Positions 6,146 through 7,273 of a stretch of DNA of 7,273 bases are shown here, piece after piece (within the stretch, counting starts at the first letter, position 1; each line of letters opens with the position of its first letter). The position numbers and the translations under genes are program-made. Under the pieces are notes generated by a model. It was given only the letters and a program-made list of their open reading frames with translations, did no database searches and was not told the DNA's origin. The stretch spans positions 1 to 7,273 of the forward strand of contig JAFPTE010000200.1 of NCBI GenBank assembly GCA_017400415.1, in the 5' to 3' direction. Origin of the DNA: Oscillospiraceae bacterium. GTDB lineage: Bacteria > Bacillota > Clostridia > Oscillospirales > Oscillospiraceae.

Positions 6146-6981
6146 GCGAATTTGACAGCATCGTCATCGGCGGCAGCGCCGTCCCGGCCCTTGTCGTAAC
6201 GATGCTTCTGATGGCTGCCGTACCCGCCAGCTTCTTCCTTTACTGGCGCATGAAGCATAAACAGCAGACAAGGATAAGCTGGCTTCTTGCCGGGGCCCTG
6301 GGCTTTATCATTTCCGCCCGGGTGCTGGAGCTTGGGCTCCACTATTTCTGCATCCTGGCAGACAATCCCGTCTCCCGCTTCATTAACGGAAACGCCGCCG
6401 CCTTCGTGCTGTACGGCACCGCTGCGGCGGGGATTTTTGAGGAGTGCGGGCGGCACATAGTTATAAAATACATTCTGAAAAAGGACCGCACCCGGGAAAA
6501 TGCAGTTCTGTACGGCATAGGCCACGGGGGAATCGAGATACTGGCGGTGCTTCTGCCGAGCATAATCACCTACCTGGCCGTGGCGGTGCTGTTCTCCTCC
6601 GGGGACCGGGCAGAAGCCCTCCGGGCCCTGAACATCACGGAGGAGACCGCCGCCGCTGCCCTTCCCGCTGTCCGGGCGGCCGCCTCCTTTGACTGGGGAA
6701 TGGCAGCCATGAACGTTCTGGAACGGGTCTTTGCCATGCTCCTGCACATCGGGCTCACTGTTATCGTCTGGTACGGCGCCACGGCAGAAAAGCGGTGGCC
6801 TCTTCCCCTGGCTATTGGCCTGCACATGCTCATGGACACCTTCCCTGCCCTGTACCAGCGGGGGCTCGTGCCCCTGTGGTCCGTGGAGGTCTGGGGGGCC
6901 TTCTGGACAGCCGCCGTCCTCTTCATAGCTGCAAAGCTTTACAGAAAGCCTCTTTCCCCTGAAGCCGAACATGCACAATAA
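6142..6981 (+). CDS. YhfC-family putative intramembrane metalloprotease
   Basis: This is a 279-residue polytopic membrane protein with about six to eight hydrophobic segments. It carries the motifs of the YhfC family, related to CPBP-type intramembrane proteases: FEECGR (E100, E101, R104), YGIGHGGIE (H128, E132), ERVFAMLLHIG (E194, H202) and IGLHMLMD (H228, D232). In CPBP relatives the Glu-Glu-x3-Arg and His motifs form the active site inside the membrane; here the spacing is Glu-Glu-x2-Arg, as in YhfC proteins. The ATG at 6142 overlaps the MerR gene's stop (ATGA), with GGAGGTGAC upstream inside that gene, so the two are coupled. The gene is followed directly by a strong terminator. Substrate and catalytic activity are unproven; the neighbouring membrane-anchored regulator is an obvious candidate partner. 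Confidence 0.85.
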   Translation: MSEFDSIVIGGSAVPALVVTMLLMAAVPASFFLYWRMKHKQQTRISWLLAGALGFIISARVLELGLHYFCILADNPVSRFINGNAAAFVLYGTAAAGIFEECGRHIVIKYILKKDRTRENAVLYGIGHGGIEILAVLLPSIITYLAVAVLFSSGDRAEALRALNITEETAAAALPAVRAAASFDWGMAAMNVLERVFAMLLHIGLTVIVWYGATAEKRWPLPLAIGLHMLMDTFPALYQRGLVPLWSVEVWGAFWTAAVLFIAAKLYRKPLSPEAEHAQ

Positions 6982-6986
6982 GCGAA

Positions 6987-7019
6987 GCCCGCTGCGAAAC
7001 CGCAGCGGGCACCTTTTTT
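6987..7019 (+). terminator. Strong intrinsic terminator after the MerR-YhfC operon
   Basis: A perfect 10-bp GC-rich stem, GCCCGCTGCG (6987-6996) and CGCAGCGGGC (7001-7010) with an AAAC loop, is followed by ACC and six T (7014-7019). It lies 5 bases after the YhfC stop codon. In the opposite direction the stem is followed only by a weak T-rich stretch, so termination of the convergent kinase gene may be partial. The kinase stop codon itself falls in the T run. Confidence 0.95.
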
Positions 7020-7273
7020 ATTCGTTTTCAGCCTCGTAAATCAGCTCGCCCAGGGTCTGGTACAGGTGCTCCGGCTCCACGGGCTTGGTCAGATGGGCGT
7101 TCATGCCCGCCTGCAGGGACCGCTGAACATCCTCGTCAAAGGCGTTGGCGGTCAGGGCGATGATGGGTATGCGCTTTGCATCCTCCCTGTCCAGGCTGCG
7201 GATGGCCGCTGCGGCCTCCAGGCCGTCCAGCTCCGGCATACGCACGTCCATAAGGATGGCGGAGAAGGTATCC
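7018..7273 (-). CDS. Receiver domain, C-terminal end of a response regulator or hybrid histidine kinase (partial)
   Basis: This is an 85-codon fragment whose 5' end lies beyond the right edge. It reads DTFSAILMDVRMPELDG, then LTANAF and THLTKPV-type sequence (AHLTKPVEPEHLY), and ends at TAA 7018-7020. These are the phospho-acceptor Asp (codon 7246-7248), the conserved Thr and the conserved Lys of a CheY-like receiver domain. Nothing follows the receiver, which fits the C-terminus of a hybrid sensor kinase better than a DNA-binding response regulator. The ILMDVRMPELDGLEAA pattern and the closing LGELIYEAENE also suit hybrid kinases. It converges on the MerR-YhfC operon and shares its terminator region. 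Confidence 0.88.
   Translation of the reverse strand, partial: DTFSAILMDVRMPELDGLEAAAAIRSLDREDAKRIPIIALTANAFDEDVQRSLQAGMNAHLTKPVEPEHLYQTLGELIYEAENE

Noticed and set aside
5995..6978. Long open frame on the minus strand (327 codons)
   Set aside because: It is antisense to the YhfC gene, rich in Gly/Pro/His without domain signatures, and is a by-product of GC-rich codon use.

Overview
The window looks like chromosomal DNA of a fairly GC-rich Gram-positive anaerobe of the Clostridia, most likely near the Oscillospiraceae/Ruminococcaceae. The reasons are strong Firmicutes ribosome binding sites (AAAGGAGG, AAGGAGAGG), a clostridial-type lipoprotein, an ECF sigma factor paired with a one-pass anti-sigma-like protein, and a YhfC-family membrane protein. 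This placement rests on gene style, not on a marker gene. No tRNA, rRNA, CRISPR array, insertion sequence or phage gene is visible.

Left part (1-2860, minus strand): an ECF sigma factor (TTG start at 2735) overlaps a one-TM anti-sigma-like gene by ATGA. A lipoprotein gene (1438-152) lies downstream. A direct repeat of about 135 bp (1-135 and 1478-1612) carries the last 22 codons of the anti-sigma-like gene plus a promoter-like element, GTAATA-N16-GTCTT. The same element recurs upstream of the sigma gene (2831-2857). This fits an autoregulated ECF sigma factor whose regulon includes the lipoprotein, and probably another gene beyond the left edge. A textbook sigma-A promoter (TTGACT-N17-TATAAT) also precedes the sigma gene. 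The lipoprotein region is visibly more AT-rich than the rest.

Middle part (2960-5343, plus strand): a two-gene unit. The first gene fuses a NifX/NifB-like domain, a His/Cys-rich linker and a SlyD-type FKBP prolyl isomerase. Three bases after its stop begins a 501-residue protein with a PD-(D/E)XK-like nuclease domain followed by a DUF2075-type superfamily 1 helicase/ATPase.

Right part (5365-7019, plus strand): a MerR-type regulator with two predicted membrane helices and a C-terminal zinc ribbon-like segment overlaps (ATGA) a YhfC-family putative intramembrane protease. The promoter has the 19-bp spacer typical of MerR-controlled promoters, and a strong intrinsic terminator ends the operon. 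A membrane-tethered MerR paired with a putative intramembrane protease is the most system-like novelty here. Convergent to it, the C-terminal receiver domain of a response regulator or hybrid histidine kinase runs off the right edge.
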